Part shown: one piece after another, positions 7,986-15,665 of the stretch
How the letters are laid out: each line of letters begins with the position of its first letter
How positions within the stretch are numbered: the first letter of the stretch is position 1
DNA from: Sphaerisporangium rhizosphaerae
GTDB lineage: Bacteria; Actinomycetota; Actinomycetes; Streptosporangiales; Streptosporangiaceae
NCBI RefSeq assembly: GCF_042665155.1
Contig: NZ_JBHTCG010000006.1
Span: 186,001 to 250,000, forward strand
Reading direction: 5' to 3'
DNA length: 64,000 nt
Translations under genes and position numbers: made by a program
The notes under the pieces: model-generated
Seen by the model: only the letters and a program-made list of their open reading frames with translations
Told to the model about the DNA's origin: nothing
Databases searched by the model: none

Positions 7986-8011
7986 GGGGTGCCCTTCAGC
8001 ACGTGGGGTGG

Positions 8012-8155
8012 ATGTCGGAATGTCGGAACGGTTCCGACATCAGGGAGGGACCCTCCGTCCCTGAAATCGGATATCTAGGCATAAAAGTGCCGATATATGA
8101 TCTATAAGAGGGTGTGAGACGCGGAGTAGTGTCGGAATTTCCGACGTTCCGACAT
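8012..8155. promoter_or_regulatory. Six GTCGGAA repeats around an AT-rich core: candidate origin or operator
   Basis: GTCGGAA or its complement occurs at 8014, 8022, 8032, 8131, 8139 and 8147. Sites 8020-8040 form a perfect 21-bp palindrome centred on 8030, and 8131-8145 a perfect 15-bp palindrome. Between the clusters, 8063-8110 is strikingly AT-rich for this genome and holds a stem ATATC-ta-GGCA / TGCC-GATAT (about 8071-8095). A second palindrome CAGGGA...TCCCTG spans 8041-8063. Repeats plus an easily melted core next to a primase gene fit a replication origin; a repressor-controlled promoter for the gene at 7985 is the alternative. Confidence 0.6.
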
Positions 8156-8167
8156 GTGCTCGGCCGG

Positions 8168-10693
8168 TCATCGAGGCACCGACTCTCCGAGCGCGAACGC
8201 CTCTCCGTCGCGACGGATCCAATCCATCTCAAGCGCGTGGTCGATGGCGGCGTTCACGCCGTCCTTCTCGGTACCGCCGAACTTCCGGTTGACTGCGCGA
8301 TAGGTCGCCTTCTCGCCGGCGTCGAGGATCTGCCCGACGTACTTGTGTGCCCGCTTGGCCATGCGGACGACGCGGGCGTTCGCCTTGGCATCTTCAGCCA
8401 TCACCTCTCGCTCGACGTGAGCGATGTTCCGGGCCTTCCTGCTCTCGGCCTCGGTCGCCTTCACCCGGGCCTGCATCCAGCGCCGGACGGCCGTCGAGGT
8501 GGCCATGACCATTCCGGCGAGCGCCCAGTCCTCGACGCTCACCGCGATGCGTCCGTCCAGCGCGCCGAGGATGGCGGCGACCTTCAGGCGGGATAGGTTG
8601 GCGTGGCCGTCGAGCGGGTCGGCTGCGGCCCGGCCGGTCACCTGGGCGAGATGGGCGACCCTGATCTCGTGCTCGACCTCGGGTGCCACGTCGACGAACT
8701 GCCGGTTCAGCTCTCCAACGCCGACGAACAGCCTGTCGCTGCCTCGGAGGTCGACGGCCGGCGGCGCCCAGTCAAGGCGCCCGGGATAGGCCGGGATGGC
8801 GTCGAGATCCGGCATCTCGGGGGCTTGCACGGCGAGCCACAGGAACCGCTGCGGCAGCCCTCCGAAGGTGTCGTCGAACAGGAAGCCGGCGATCTCAGGC
8901 TGAATGCCGAGCAGCACGCACAGGCGGTAGGTGTGCGGCGCGAGCTGCTGGCCGCGGTCCTCGTCGGCGTAGGAGCCGCCGAGCCGTTCTCCTGACCATG
9001 CCTGCCGTAGCGTCTCGGTGGTCGTCTGCCCCTGGCGCTTCATCAGCGGCCCGAACATCGACCCCTCGTCGACGCGCACGAGGATGCCGTGAATGGTCTG
9101 CTGCCACTCCATACCGCCGCCGCGCCCCTCGTCGTCCTTCTTCTCCGCGCGGGTGAAGAACTTTTTGACGATGCCCTCGCCGGACCCCGCGGAGATCTCG
9201 CGGATGTGGTGGCCGTCGACGTTGGTGAACGGCAGCAGCTCGCTCGCGGTGTCGAGTGAGGCGCCCTTGCCGCCTCCGGAGAGACCGCCGAGCGCGACGA
9301 AGACGTTCAGGGGTTGGGGGCGACCCACGATGGCGCGGAGCATGATCCGGTAGTCGATACGGACGGCCGCGCGGGCGAGCACGGCGCCGAACACGCCGTC
9401 GGGGGCGATCAGACGACTGTGGGCGGCCTGCCGGATCTGGCCGAACATGGGCCGAGCGGCCCAGAACTCCTCGGGGAGTACTGGCGGTGTCAGCCCGGCC
9501 GGCGGCATGGGGCGCTGCGGCTCGGGGTGGAGCTGGTGGACGGTGGCTAGAGCGAGGTTGCCTTCGACGGCGGGCACGATGAGATCGCGCGGGTCGTCGC
9601 GGTCGCGCCGGGCGCCGTAGCCCTGGGCGTACAGTTCCTTCCCGGCGCCGCTGAAGGCGGCGGGGCTGGTGGACCCGCGGGTGAGCAGGGTGTAGGCGCC
9701 GAACTTGTCGTAGACGCGCTGCGGCTCGAATTGCGTGTTGGTGGAGAAGACCCACAGGTTGTCACCGTCGTTTCGGCCGGTAGTGGCCGAGACGTCGCTG
9801 GTGGCGTTGGGGTGGCGCCAGTAGGTGACGCCCGAACGGGTGTAGAGCTTCGTCCAGCCGAGGCGGTTGATGAGGATCTCGTCCCACGTGGCGCGCGCGT
9901 TGTAGTCGTCGCCGGGGCTCAGCCCGTCTTCGGCATCGCGGACGGGCCGGGGCTGGGTGAACGGCAGGGCGGCGGCCGGCGCGGGCGGGGTCTTCGGCTC
10001 GGGCAGGGGGATGCCGAAGATGAGCGGGGCGAGTTCGGCGAGCGGGTACGTCGTCCCCGAAGCACCTTCCATGATGAAGCACGGGCGCGGGTCTTTGGTC
10101 TTCCGGTTCACGGTGCCGGGGATGCGGAGCACGCGGGGGAGGTCGCCGACCGGGCCGTACTCGTAGCCGAGGCGCTCGGCGGACGCCTTGACGATCTGCT
10201 GGAACCGTTCGGAGAGCGCGCTGATCACAGCGATGGTGTCGGGGGTGATCAGGTGCGGCTCGTCGAGCAGGTGCCAGGAGTAGAGGCCGCCGCCGGAATG
10301 GATCAACAGGGTCGGCTCGGGTAGGCCGGACTCGGCGACGATCCGTCTGGCCTCCTCGACGTTGGGCGGCAGTGGCGCGCTGGTCTTGTGGCCAGGCCCG
10401 GCGATGTCGAGGTCGGTCCAGAAGCCGGGGAAGGCGAGGGACAGGTCGGCGGCGCCGCGCTCGCCCGGGTTCAGGGGACGACTGAGGGTGGTGACGCGGG
10501 CGTAGATGCCGGCCTTCCCCTTCGCGTCGAGCCCACGCACGTAGTCGACAGCGGCGTTGAGGCCGGACGTGTCGGTGGTGAACGTCCCGCCCGTCCATCC
10601 GCCGGTTGAGCAGATGTGGATGAAGCCGGCGGACCCGCCATGAAGCGTGGTGAGCGCCTGGCGGACCTGGTCGGCGTCGAACAGGTTGGTCAC
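8168..10693 (-). CDS. Primase (AEP/Prim-Pol type) with C-terminal P-loop domain
   Basis: An 841-residue replication protein. The N-terminal part shows archaeo-eukaryotic primase motifs: FWTDLDIAG with the two catalytic aspartates (about 94 and 96), the conserved SGGGLYSWHLL strand near 133-143, and RIPGTVNRK. A C-terminal domain carries a P-loop (GGLSGGGKGAS) within a helicase/ATPase-like region including RVDEGSMF. Related primase-ATPase proteins replicate actinobacterial integrative elements and phages. GTG 10693 is preferred over GTG 10711 because a GGGGG run precedes it at good spacing. It is flanked upstream by the excisionase-like gene and downstream by the repeat cluster, consistent with a replication module. 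Confidence 0.85.
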   Translation of the reverse strand: MTNLFDADQVRQALTTLHGGSAGFIHICSTGGWTGGTFTTDTSGLNAAVDYVRGLDAKGKAGIYARVTTLSRPLNPGERGAADLSLAFPGFWTDLDIAGPGHKTSAPLPPNVEEARRIVAESGLPEPTLLIHSGGGLYSWHLLDEPHLITPDTIAVISALSERFQQIVKASAERLGYEYGPVGDLPRVLRIPGTVNRKTKDPRPCFIMEGASGTTYPLAELAPLIFGIPLPEPKTPPAPAAALPFTQPRPVRDAEDGLSPGDDYNARATWDEILINRLGWTKLYTRSGVTYWRHPNATSDVSATTGRNDGDNLWVFSTNTQFEPQRVYDKFGAYTLLTRGSTSPAAFSGAGKELYAQGYGARRDRDDPRDLIVPAVEGNLALATVHQLHPEPQRPMPPAGLTPPVLPEEFWAARPMFGQIRQAAHSRLIAPDGVFGAVLARAAVRIDYRIMLRAIVGRPQPLNVFVALGGLSGGGKGASLDTASELLPFTNVDGHHIREISAGSGEGIVKKFFTRAEKKDDEGRGGGMEWQQTIHGILVRVDEGSMFGPLMKRQGQTTTETLRQAWSGERLGGSYADEDRGQQLAPHTYRLCVLLGIQPEIAGFLFDDTFGGLPQRFLWLAVQAPEMPDLDAIPAYPGRLDWAPPAVDLRGSDRLFVGVGELNRQFVDVAPEVEHEIRVAHLAQVTGRAAADPLDGHANLSRLKVAAILGALDGRIAVSVEDWALAGMVMATSTAVRRWMQARVKATEAESRKARNIAHVEREVMAEDAKANARVVRMAKRAHKYVGQILDAGEKATYRAVNRKFGGTEKDGVNAAIDHALEMDWIRRDGEAFALGESVPR

Positions 10694-10765
10694 GCGGGCC
10701 CCCGCGCGCACCGCTCGCGCGCTATCGTGGCGGTGTCGTAGGCGCTGAGGGGCGCTTCGTACGTG

Positions 10766-10795
10766 GGCCGGTTCCCCAGGTGACGGGGGCCGGCC
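10766..10795. terminator. Hairpin between excisionase-like and primase genes
   Basis: GGCCGG (10766-10771) pairs with CCGGCC (10790-10795), extended by CCCC/GGGG after a TT bulge. It lies in the 111-bp gap and may attenuate read-through from the excisionase-like gene into the primase gene. Confidence 0.5.
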
Positions 10796-10804
10796 TTCGT
10801 CATG

Positions 10805-11026
10805 TCAGGCAACGGCCGTGCCGCCGTTCTGCTCGGCGTCCCGCTCGCGCTCCCAGCGCATCAGCTCGGACTCGCGGTACAGCACACGACGTCCGATCTT
10901 CACCCCGCGCGGGCCGATGCCAGCGTGACGCCAGTAACGCACCGTGCTGGGCGATGTGCAGTAGCGGGTGGCGACGTCGTCAGTGGTCCGGTATGGGTCC
11001 GACGTGCGCGGAGTCGTCTCACTCAT
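10805..11026 (-). CDS. Excisionase-like helix-turn-helix protein (HTH_17)
   Basis: A 73-residue protein consisting of one MerR-like helix-turn-helix of the excisionase/HTH_17 type: YRTTDDVATRYCTSPSTVRY for the two helices, then GIGPRGVKIGRRVLYRESEL for the wing. Such proteins steer integrase towards excision and may also act on promoters. ATG 11026 is chosen for the GAGAGGGA 6 bases upstream. It is divergent from the XRE regulator and the integrase, and upstream of the primase on the same strand, the typical place of Xis in actinobacterial integrative elements. Confidence 0.8.
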   Translation of the reverse strand: MSETTPRTSDPYRTTDDVATRYCTSPSTVRYWRHAGIGPRGVKIGRRVLYRESELMRWERERDAEQNGGTAVA

Positions 11027-11053
11027 TGGTATCCCTCTCGGGGATGTGCGGAT

Positions 11054-11131
11054 CATTCCCGTGAAGGATGCCTGCGCGTGCCAATGGTGTCAACCCCGTT
11101 GAGGCTGTACCGTTCATTCCCGTGGAGGATG
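11054..11131. repeat. 17-bp direct repeat between xis-like and XRE genes
   Basis: CATTCCCGTGAAGGATG (11054-11070) recurs as CATTCCCGTGGAGGATG (11115-11131), 16 of 17 matching, 61 bp apart. The divergent promoter location suggests paired regulator or recombination-protein sites. They overlap the proposed early codons of the XRE gene. Confidence 0.55.
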
Positions 11132-11709
11132 AACGTGAGTCAACGCCAGACGCAGAGGGCCCGCAGGGCGGCATGTGGCACTCGGGCAATAGCCCGGAGG
11201 AGTCGATCGGGCGCGTATTGCGGGAACTCAGGAAAGCGCGAGGGCTATCTCAGGAAGACGTCGCCAAGATGATGACGATGGCTGGTTTCTCGTGGCGACA
11301 GACCACGGTGGCCAAGACGGAGGCCGCCGCGCGCCCGATACGACTGGACGAAGCCGGCGCGCTCGCCTTCCTCTTCGGCCTGTCGATCAATGACATGGTC
11401 GGGCACGCCAGCAACACGCCGAGGGAGTACCGGGTCGAGTCCGCTTACCGAGTTGCCTTCTCGATGTACCTGAATACACAGCTTCGAGTCGCTGAGGCGA
11501 AGCGTCGTATGGAGGAAGCCGACCGCGACTATCGGGCGAGTTTGGCGGACCTCCACGCACTGGCAGGCCTCTATCACGAGGCACTCCAGAAGTTCTCCGA
11601 AGTGTTCGGTGAAGATCTTGGCGAACTCACCGAGCGAAATCTGACGGAAGTTAAGGATCGGGTAGCCGAGCTATGGGGTAACGATGGCGAGCATCAAGAA
11701 GCGCCCTGA
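11068..11709 (+). CDS. XRE-family regulator of the element
   Basis: A helix-turn-helix of the Cro/C1 type lies at about residues 46-105 (IGRVLRELRKARGLSQEDVA, then TTVAKTEAAARPIRLDEA, and GLSINDMV). The C-terminal half is a long charged helix (LRVAEAKRRMEEADRDYRAS) that may dimerise. It is the likely element repressor or lifestyle switch. The ATG at 11068 gives 213 residues but lies within a direct repeat and has no proper ribosome site; ATG 11173, giving 178 residues and keeping the whole domain, is a good alternative. Its end overlaps the integrase start by 26 bp, so the two are coupled. The gene is visibly less GC-rich than its neighbours. Confidence 0.85.
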   Translation: MPARANGVNPVEAVPFIPVEDERESTPDAEGPQGGMWHSGNSPEESIGRVLRELRKARGLSQEDVAKMMTMAGFSWRQTTVAKTEAAARPIRLDEAGALAFLFGLSINDMVGHASNTPREYRVESAYRVAFSMYLNTQLRVAEAKRRMEEADRDYRASLADLHALAGLYHEALQKFSEVFGEDLGELTERNLTEVKDRVAELWGNDGEHQEAP

Positions 11710-12775
11710 CGGGAAGTGGCGTGCCCGGTACCGCGACCAGGCCGGCAAGGAGCACGCGCGGCACTTCGTCCGCAAGGTGGACGCGCAGCGCTGGCTCGAC
11801 GAGGAGACGGCGAGCCTGGTCACCGGGCGGTACGTCGACCCCAAGGCGCGGAAGACCACGGTGGACGAGTGGTGCGACCGTTGGCTCGAAGGCTACGGGT
11901 CGCGCCGGGAATCGACCGTGCGACAGGCGAAGGTGCACCTGGCGCAGATCCGCAAGGAGTTCGGCCCGCTCCCGCTCGGCGGCGTCCGCCCGAGCATGGT
12001 CAAGACGTGGTGTGCCCGCCTGCTCGCTGAAGGGTCGGCGCAGTCGTACGTCTTCGCGCTGCACAGTCGGCTGTCGCAGGTGATGACCGATGCCGTCATC
12101 GACGGCCTCGTCGCGGCGAACCCGTGCTCGCGCCGTACCTCGCCGGGCGCCGGGAAGCCGCGGCCATACCTCGCCACGGAGGCTCAAGTATGGGAGCTGT
12201 ACGACCGGGCGGAGGAGAAGTACCGGGCCGCGATCCTGCTCGGCGCGTTCGCCGGCTTACGGCTGGGGGAGGCGTGCGGCCTGCGCATCGAGGACGTGCA
12301 CTTTCTCCGCCGGGAGATCGCGCCGGCCGTGCAGTACCCGGCCGAGCCGCTGAAGACGGACATGAGCCGCGAGACGATCCCCATTGCCGACGCCCTGGTG
12401 ACGGTGCTCGCCCAGCAGGTCGGTGGCCGGGAGGAGGGCACGGTGCTCGTCGACGACGACGGGGGAGCGCTGGGGCCCTGGAAGGTCGAGCGGCACATGC
12501 GCCGGATCCGGCGCGGGGTCGACGGCCTGCCGGACGGCTTCCGTTTCCACGACCTTCGGCACTTCTACGCGTCGTTGTTGATCGCGTCGGGGGCGGACGT
12601 GAAAGTGGTCCAGCATCGTCTTCGCCACGCTTCGGCGAAGACGACGCTGGACACCTACGGGCATCTGTGGCCCGACTCCGATGAGTCGACGCGGACCGCT
12701 GTAGAGCGCGTCATGAACCGCAAGATCAACAACGCTGCGGACTCCGTGCGGACTACCGGCGAGGCCGCCTCGTGA
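11684..12775 (+). CDS. Tyrosine recombinase (integrase)
   Basis: A 363-residue phage-type integrase. It has an arm-binding N-terminus (ASIKKRPDGKWRARYRDQAG), a SAM-like core-binding domain (about 55-150) and a catalytic domain with all signature residues: Arg193 (GLRLGE), His289 and Arg292 (HDLRH), His315 (RHAS) and nucleophile Tyr325 (DTYGH). It integrates and, with the excisionase-like protein, excises the element. The gene overlaps the XRE gene by 26 bp and ends 27 bp from the convergent glnA stop, so the attachment site is probably in or next to the glnA 3' end. It is full length and looks functional. Confidence 0.95.
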   Translation: MASIKKRPDGKWRARYRDQAGKEHARHFVRKVDAQRWLDEETASLVTGRYVDPKARKTTVDEWCDRWLEGYGSRRESTVRQAKVHLAQIRKEFGPLPLGGVRPSMVKTWCARLLAEGSAQSYVFALHSRLSQVMTDAVIDGLVAANPCSRRTSPGAGKPRPYLATEAQVWELYDRAEEKYRAAILLGAFAGLRLGEACGLRIEDVHFLRREIAPAVQYPAEPLKTDMSRETIPIADALVTVLAQQVGGREEGTVLVDDDGGALGPWKVERHMRRIRRGVDGLPDGFRFHDLRHFYASLLIASGADVKVVQHRLRHASAKTTLDTYGHLWPDSDESTRTAVERVMNRKINNAADSVRTTGEAAS

Positions 12776-12783
12776 GTCCGCAC
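12746..12783. terminator. Stem-loop at the integrase end, facing glnA
   Basis: GTGCGGACT (12746-12754) pairs with AGTCCGCAC (12775-12783); inside, CGAGGC pairs with GCCTCG. The structure covers the integrase stop codon and lies between two convergent genes, so it can end transcripts from both, or mark recombinase sites at the element end. Confidence 0.65.
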
Positions 12784-12802
12784 GTAGGCCGCATGTTGAT
12801 CT

Positions 12803-14227
12803 TTACACGTCGTAGTACAGCTCGAACTCGTGCGGGTGCGGGCGCAGACGGATCGGGTCGATCTCGTTCTCGCGCTTGTAGGCGATCCACGTCTCGATGA
12901 GGTCGGGCGTGAACACGCCGCCCTCGAGCAGGAACTCGTGGTCGGCCTCCAGCGCGGCCAGGACCTCCTGCAGCGAACCGGGGACCTGCGGGACCTGCCC
13001 GGCCTCCTCCGGAGGAAGCTCGTAGAGGTCCTTGTCGACCGGCGCCGGCGGCTCGATCTTGTTGCGGATGCCGTCGAGGCCCGCCATGAGCTGCGCGGCG
13101 AAGGCGAAGTACGGGTTGCACGACGGGTCCGGGACGCGGAACTCGATGCGCTTGGCCTTCGGGTTGGACCCGGTGATCGGGATGCGGATGCACGCCGAGC
13201 GGTTGCGCTGGGAGTACACCAGGTTGACCGGAGCCTCGTAGCCCGGCACCAGGCGGTGGTAGGAGTTCACCGTCGGGTTGGTGAAGGCCAGCAGCGCCGG
13301 CGCGTGCTTGAGCAGGCCGCCGATGTAGTACCGCGCGGTGTCCGACAGCCCAGCGTAGCCGACCTCGTCGTAGAAGAGCGGCTCGCCGTCCTTCCAGAGC
13401 GACTGGTGGCAGTGCATGCCCGAGCCGTTGTCCCCGAAGATCGGCTTGGGCATGAAGGTGACCGTGTGGCCGAACTCCACCGCGGTGCTCTTGATGATGT
13501 ACTTGTACAGCATCAGGTTGTCGGCGGTCTTGAGCAGCGTGCCGAACCTGAAGTCGATCTCGGCCTGGCCGGCGGTGCCCACCTCGTGGTGCTGCATCTC
13601 GGTCTCGATGCCCGCCTCGATCAGGCGGCGGACCATCTCGGAGCGCAGGTCGGTGAAGTGGTCCATCGGCGGCACCGGGAAGTAGCCGCCCTTGTAGCGC
13701 GGCTTGTACCCGAGGTTGCCGCCCTCCTGGGCCTTGCCGGTGTTCCAGGCGCCCTCGATGGAGTCGATGTGGTAGTAGCTCTCGCTCGCGCTGCTGGAGA
13801 ACCGCACATCGTCGAAGATGTAGAACTCGGCCTCAGGGCCGAAGTAGACCGTGTCGGCGATGCCGGTGCCCTTGAGGTACTCCTCGGCCTTGCGGGCGAC
13901 GTTGCGCGGGTCGCGGCTATAGGCCTCGCCGGTCAGCGGGTCGTGGACGAAAAAGTTGATGTTGAGCGTCTTGTGCTGACGGAACGGGTCCAGGACGGCC
14001 GTCGACGGATCGGGCAGCAGGAGCATGTCCGACTCGTGAATGGCCTGGAACCCGCGGATCGACGAGCCGTCGAACATGAGGCCGTCGGTGAAGACGCTGG
14101 CGCCGAAGTTCTCCACAGGGAAGGTGAAGTGGTGCGTCGTGCCCGGCAGGTCGGTGAACCTGACATCGACGAACTGCACCCCTTCGTCCCTGATGAACTT
14201 CAGGACGTCGTCGGCGGAGCTGAACAT
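12803..14227 (-). CDS. glnA: Glutamine synthetase, type I
   Basis: This 474-residue enzyme makes glutamine from glutamate, ammonia and ATP in the cytoplasm. Visible marks are FTDLPGTTHHF near the start, FDGSSIRGF, the metal and ATP region FGPEAEFYIFDD, KPIFGDNGSGMHCHQS, and the adenylylation loop DLYELPPEE with Tyr402, so it should be switched off by GlnE-type adenylylation (GSI-beta). ATG 14227 has GGGAGG upstream; six extra residues before it lack family similarity. A GlnR box lies 50-87 bp upstream. Its intact 3' end borders the integrated element, so integration did not disrupt the protein. Confidence 0.98.
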   Translation of the reverse strand: MFSSADDVLKFIRDEGVQFVDVRFTDLPGTTHHFTFPVENFGASVFTDGLMFDGSSIRGFQAIHESDMLLLPDPSTAVLDPFRQHKTLNINFFVHDPLTGEAYSRDPRNVARKAEEYLKGTGIADTVYFGPEAEFYIFDDVRFSSSASESYYHIDSIEGAWNTGKAQEGGNLGYKPRYKGGYFPVPPMDHFTDLRSEMVRRLIEAGIETEMQHHEVGTAGQAEIDFRFGTLLKTADNLMLYKYIIKSTAVEFGHTVTFMPKPIFGDNGSGMHCHQSLWKDGEPLFYDEVGYAGLSDTARYYIGGLLKHAPALLAFTNPTVNSYHRLVPGYEAPVNLVYSQRNRSACIRIPITGSNPKAKRIEFRVPDPSCNPYFAFAAQLMAGLDGIRNKIEPPAPVDKDLYELPPEEAGQVPQVPGSLQEVLAALEADHEFLLEGGVFTPDLIETWIAYKRENEIDPIRLRPHPHEFELYYDV

Positions 14228-14276
14228 CCAACCTCCCAGGGGCACGGGCTTTCAGACTTGAACGTAGGCCTGTGCC

Positions 14277-14314
14277 GTTTCCACCCCATGTCTCGTTTGT
14301 TTCACGGATGTTAA
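14277..14314 (-). promoter_or_regulatory. GlnR box upstream of glnA
   Basis: On the minus strand the sites TTAAC, GAAAC, GACAT and GAAAC follow each other with exactly 6-base gaps, the published a-b-a-b layout of actinobacterial GlnR boxes. A -10-like TACGTT lies 10 bp downstream (14261-14266). GlnR would activate glnA under nitrogen limitation. Confidence 0.8.
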
Positions 14315-14371
14315 GCAGACGGGGGGTATGCCGCCGGAAGCACCGCAGCGGCCTCCCGATATCTTACCCGC

Positions 14372-14830
14372 ATGAGCAAGCAACCCCGCTGGACGCAGAC
14401 GTGGATCGGCGGCACCCGCGCCGCCGGCGTCGACCTCGGGCATCCGGGCGAGCGGCTCGGCCTCCCGAGGGAGGGCAGCGGATCGGCCTCGGGGTTCGGG
14501 CGGCGCATCGGCGCGATCACCGTCGACTGGCTCATCTGCACATGGGCCATCGCCGGCGGCCTGCTGCGGGTCGACCCGCGCAGCGCCGGCTGGGTGGGCT
14601 TCGCCGTGTTCGCCGCCGAGTACGTCCTGCTGGTGGGCACCATCGGCATGACCTTGGGCATGCGGCTGTTCGGCATCAGGGTCGCCGCGCTCGACGGCGG
14701 CCGGCCGGGGTTCGGCGCCGTCGTCCTGCGCACGCTGCTGCTCTGCCTGGTGGTCCCCGCCGTCGTCTGGGACCGCGACGGGCGCGGCCTGCACGACCGC
14801 GCCGCCCGCACCGTGGTCGTCCGGCTCTGA
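14372..14830 (+). CDS. RDD-family membrane protein
   Basis: A 152-residue protein with about 45 soluble residues, then the RDD signature: Arg in GFGRRIGAITVDW at the start of helix 1, the Asp just after it, a second hydrophobic segment (GFAVFAAEYVLLVGTIGMTL), a third (AVVLRTLLLCLVVPAVVW) and the final DRDGRGLHDRAARTVVV. RDD proteins are small integral membrane proteins of mostly unknown role. A -10-like TATCTT ends 6 bases before the ATG, so the transcript may be leaderless. It is divergent from glnA; no operon partner. Confidence 0.85.
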   Translation: MSKQPRWTQTWIGGTRAAGVDLGHPGERLGLPREGSGSASGFGRRIGAITVDWLICTWAIAGGLLRVDPRSAGWVGFAVFAAEYVLLVGTIGMTLGMRLFGIRVAALDGGRPGFGAVVLRTLLLCLVVPAVVWDRDGRGLHDRAARTVVVRL

Positions 14831-14858
14831 GCGGCCCGCACCGAGCGGTCCGGCCCTC

Positions 14859-15665
14859 TCAGGGCCGCCTGGTGCAGGAGAAGATCGCGGTGCCCGGCAG
14901 CAGGCGGCCGCGCAGCGGGCTCCAGCCGCCCCATACGCGCTCGTGCCCGGCCGGCCACTCGGGTTCCACCAGGGACGTGAGCGTGAGCCCCGCCCCCGTC
15001 ACCGCGCCCACCCAGTCGCCCAGCGTGCGGTGGTGCTCGACGTAGGACGGCTCGCCGTCCTCGTCCTGCTCCACGTACGGCGAACGGTCGAAGTAGGAGC
15101 GGTCCGCGGTCAGCCCGCGCGGGCCCGGATCGTCCGGAAACGCCCAGCGGATCGGATGGCTCACCGAGAACACCAGCCGCCCGCCCGGCCGCAGCACCCG
15201 GCGGATCTCGGCCAGCACCGCGCCGGCGTCGGCGACGAACGGCAGGGCCCCGTACGCCGAGCAGACCACGTCGAAGGACTCGGAGGAGAAGGGAATGCGG
15301 CCCGCGTCGGCCTGGACCACGGGCAGGCGGGTGCCGATCTGCTCGTCGATGCGCCTGGAGTGCTGGAGCTGGCGGTGGGACACGTCGAACGCGGCCACCT
15401 CGGCGCCCTGGCCGGCGAGCCACCGGCCGCACTGCCCGGCGCCGCAGCCGATCTCGAGCACCCGGCGGCCGCGCACGTCGCCCAGCAGGCGCGCGTCGGC
15501 CTCGTCCAGCCCCTCGGGGCACCAGACGAAGCCGTCGTCGCGCAGGAAACCGCCGTGCTCGGCCTGGTAGTCGTCGGCCGCGGCGTCCCACCAGCGGCGG
15601 CTGGCCCGCGCGCTCGGCGCCTCGCCCAGCGCGCGGCGCGTCACCGGAGAGGAGCCGGAGGTCAC
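14859..15665 (-). CDS. Class I SAM-dependent methyltransferase
   Basis: A 268-residue cytoplasmic enzyme. Motif I (RRVLEIGCGAGQCGRWLA, about 68-85) binds S-adenosylmethionine; AAFDVSHRQL is the acidic motif II loop, DAGRIPFSSESFDVVCS motif III/IV, and LRPGGRLVFSVSHP the post-motif region of the Methyltransf_11 group. The substrate cannot be told. It starts with GTG in a GTGA overlap with the stop of the DUF4191 gene, and this two-gene coupling is worth noting because close relatives occur beside lipA genes in actinomycetes. Confidence 0.88.
   Translation of the reverse strand: MTSGSSPVTRRALGEAPSARASRRWWDAAADDYQAEHGGFLRDDGFVWCPEGLDEADARLLGDVRGRRVLEIGCGAGQCGRWLAGQGAEVAAFDVSHRQLQHSRRIDEQIGTRLPVVQADAGRIPFSSESFDVVCSAYGALPFVADAGAVLAEIRRVLRPGGRLVFSVSHPIRWAFPDDPGPRGLTADRSYFDRSPYVEQDEDGEPSYVEHHRTLGDWVGAVTGAGLTLTSLVEPEWPAGHERVWGGWSPLRGRLLPGTAIFSCTRRP

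Larger units (their letters stand above)
1..12802. mobile_element. Integrated element (satellite or reduced prophage), right end next to glnA
   Basis: This block holds an integrase, an excisionase-like protein, a primase with a P-loop domain, a terminase-small-subunit-like HTH protein and a phage tape measure protein, flanked on the right by conserved core genes starting with glnA. The integrase gene ends 27 bp from the glnA stop codon, the usual geometry of an integrase-proximal attachment site in the 3' end of a host gene. The left end is outside the window. No large terminase, portal, capsid, major tail, FtsK/Tra or toxin gene is visible in the 12.8 kb seen. The boundary and the class of element are inference. 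Confidence 0.8.

Noticed and set aside
1..12802. Element as a conjugative AICE
   Set aside because: The Prim-Pol-like protein, Xis and Int fit, but no FtsK/TraSA-type translocase is seen, while a tape measure protein is. The unseen left side could change this.
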